A stretch of DNA of 64,000 nt, from positions 124,001 to 188,000 of the forward strand of contig NZ_BMWC01000009.1 in assembly GCF_014651035.1 (NCBI RefSeq). The letters are read 5' to 3'. The position numbers and the translations under genes are program-made. The number at the start of each line of letters is the position of its first letter. Within the stretch, counting starts at the first letter, position 1. The DNA comes from Streptomyces lomondensis. GTDB lineage: Bacteria; Actinomycetota; Actinomycetes; Streptomycetales; Streptomycetaceae. Shown one piece after another: positions 63,505 through 64,000 of this stretch. The notes under the pieces are model-generated. The model searched no databases. It worked only from the letters and a program-made list of their open reading frames with translations, and had not been told where the DNA came from.

Positions 63505-64000
63505 TCAGGCGGGCTGGCCGCTGTGCAGGGCCGTGTAGGCCCCGCCCCGGCGCAGGAGTTCCTCGTGGGTGCCGACCTCCCGGATCCGGCCGTCACCCAT
63601 GACCACGATCCGGTCGGCGCCCTGGACGGTGGACAGCCGGTGCGCCACGACGAAGGTGGTGCGCCCGTGCAGCAGCCGGGCCAGGGCCTGCTGGACGAGG
63701 GCTTCGGAGCGGGTGTCGAGCGCCGAGGTCGCCTCGTCCAGGATCAGCACCCTGGGGTCGCGGATCAGGGCCCGGGCGATGGCGAGCCGCTGCCGCTGCC
63801 CGCCGGAGAGCCGGGCGCCGTGCTCGCCGACCAGGGTGTCGAGGCCCCTGGGGAGCCGGTCGACGAACTCCAGCGCGTTGGCGTCGCGCAGGGCCGCCCG
63901 TACCGTCTCCTCGTCGGCGTCGTCCATGCCGTAGGCGACGTTCTCGCGGATCGTGCCGTCGAAGAGGATCGACTCCTGCGGCACGACCGACACGAAGCGG
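63505..64000 (-). CDS. ABC transporter ATP-binding/permease protein, C-terminal part (5' end outside window)
   Basis: The last 164 residues of an exporter-type ATPase domain; the frame stays open to the window edge. VVPQESILFDGTIRENVAYG is the Q-loop. RLSGGQRQRLAIARALIRDP is the signature, and VLILDEATSALDTRSEALVQ holds Walker B and the D-loop. FVVAHRLSTVQGADRIVVM gives the switch histidine. Spacing is that of half-transporters of the MsbA/LmrA type. Substrate unknown. Confidence 0.88.
   Translation of the reverse strand, partial: RFVSVVPQESILFDGTIRENVAYGMDDADEETVRAALRDANALEFVDRLPRGLDTLVGEHGARLSGGQRQRLAIARALIRDPRVLILDEATSALDTRSEALVQQALARLLHGRTTFVVAHRLSTVQGADRIVVMGDGRIREVGTHEELLRRGGAYTALHSGQPA

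Overview
High-GC actinobacterial chromosome, almost certainly a Streptomyces. The GC content is about 70 percent, GTG and TTG starts are common, and genes frequently overlap by ATGA or GTGA. The gene set includes a SARP regulator, SpoIIE-type phosphatases, a DUF5133 protein and a SAV_5884-type graspetide pair. No tRNA, rRNA, CRISPR array or intact mobile element was seen. All calls come from reading the sequence; no database search was run.

Layout. 1-2.2 kb: 3' part of a secreted glycoside-hydrolase-like protein with three carbohydrate-binding modules. 2.4-6.5 kb: a leftward catabolic operon (Ldh-type dehydrogenase, ABM monooxygenase, cupin, aldehyde dehydrogenase) behind a GntR/FCD regulator; the sequence TGTATACA lies before both the operon and the regulator. 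6.6-9.1 kb: a lone YcaO enzyme preceded by an uncatalogued 40-codon gene and a perfect hairpin between them, a candidate RiPP system, then an isochorismatase-fold protein. 9.4-15.1 kb: small proteins, a DinB protein, an IS5-type transposase relic, an AfsR-like SARP regulator, and a divergent secreted I36-type protein whose promoter carries an 11-bp-period direct repeat as expected for SARP binding.

15.1-27.1 kb: a sugar or sugar-acid module. It has a three-gene ABC importer, an IclR regulator, and a row of dehydrogenases (cyclase-fold protein, D-2-hydroxyacid dehydrogenase, 3-hydroxyisobutyrate-type dehydrogenase, short 6-phosphogluconate dehydrogenase, L-idonate 5-dehydrogenase). The gluconate 5-dehydrogenase expected beside the idonate enzyme survives only as a 3' relic fused to a broken multicopper oxidase; four 24-bp tandem repeats follow.

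27.6-37.8 kb: a compact cluster with the gene content of the mycobacterial KstR2 regulon, which degrades the last two steroid rings (HIP pathway). It holds two acyl-CoA dehydrogenases, IpdF, KstR2, FadA6, IpdC, IpdB, IpdA, EchA20 and two SDRs. Both divergent promoters carry a near-identical KstR2-like dyad. No FadD3 ligase lies in the window.

37.8-49.0 kb: signalling genes, namely two SpoIIE/PP2C phosphatases, a 1,423-residue soluble poly-HAMP hybrid histidine kinase, a PPOX-fold protein and a YbdK-type carboxylate-amine ligase. 49.3-57 kb: an isolated cytochrome oxidase subunit I, small unknowns, and a PaoABC-like molybdenum aldehyde oxidoreductase. 57-64 kb: a repeat-rich membrane protein, a YkvA protein, a graspetide precursor with its ATP-grasp ligase but no adjacent methyltransferase, a GlxA-family regulator, a DUF5133 protein and the end of an ABC exporter gene.
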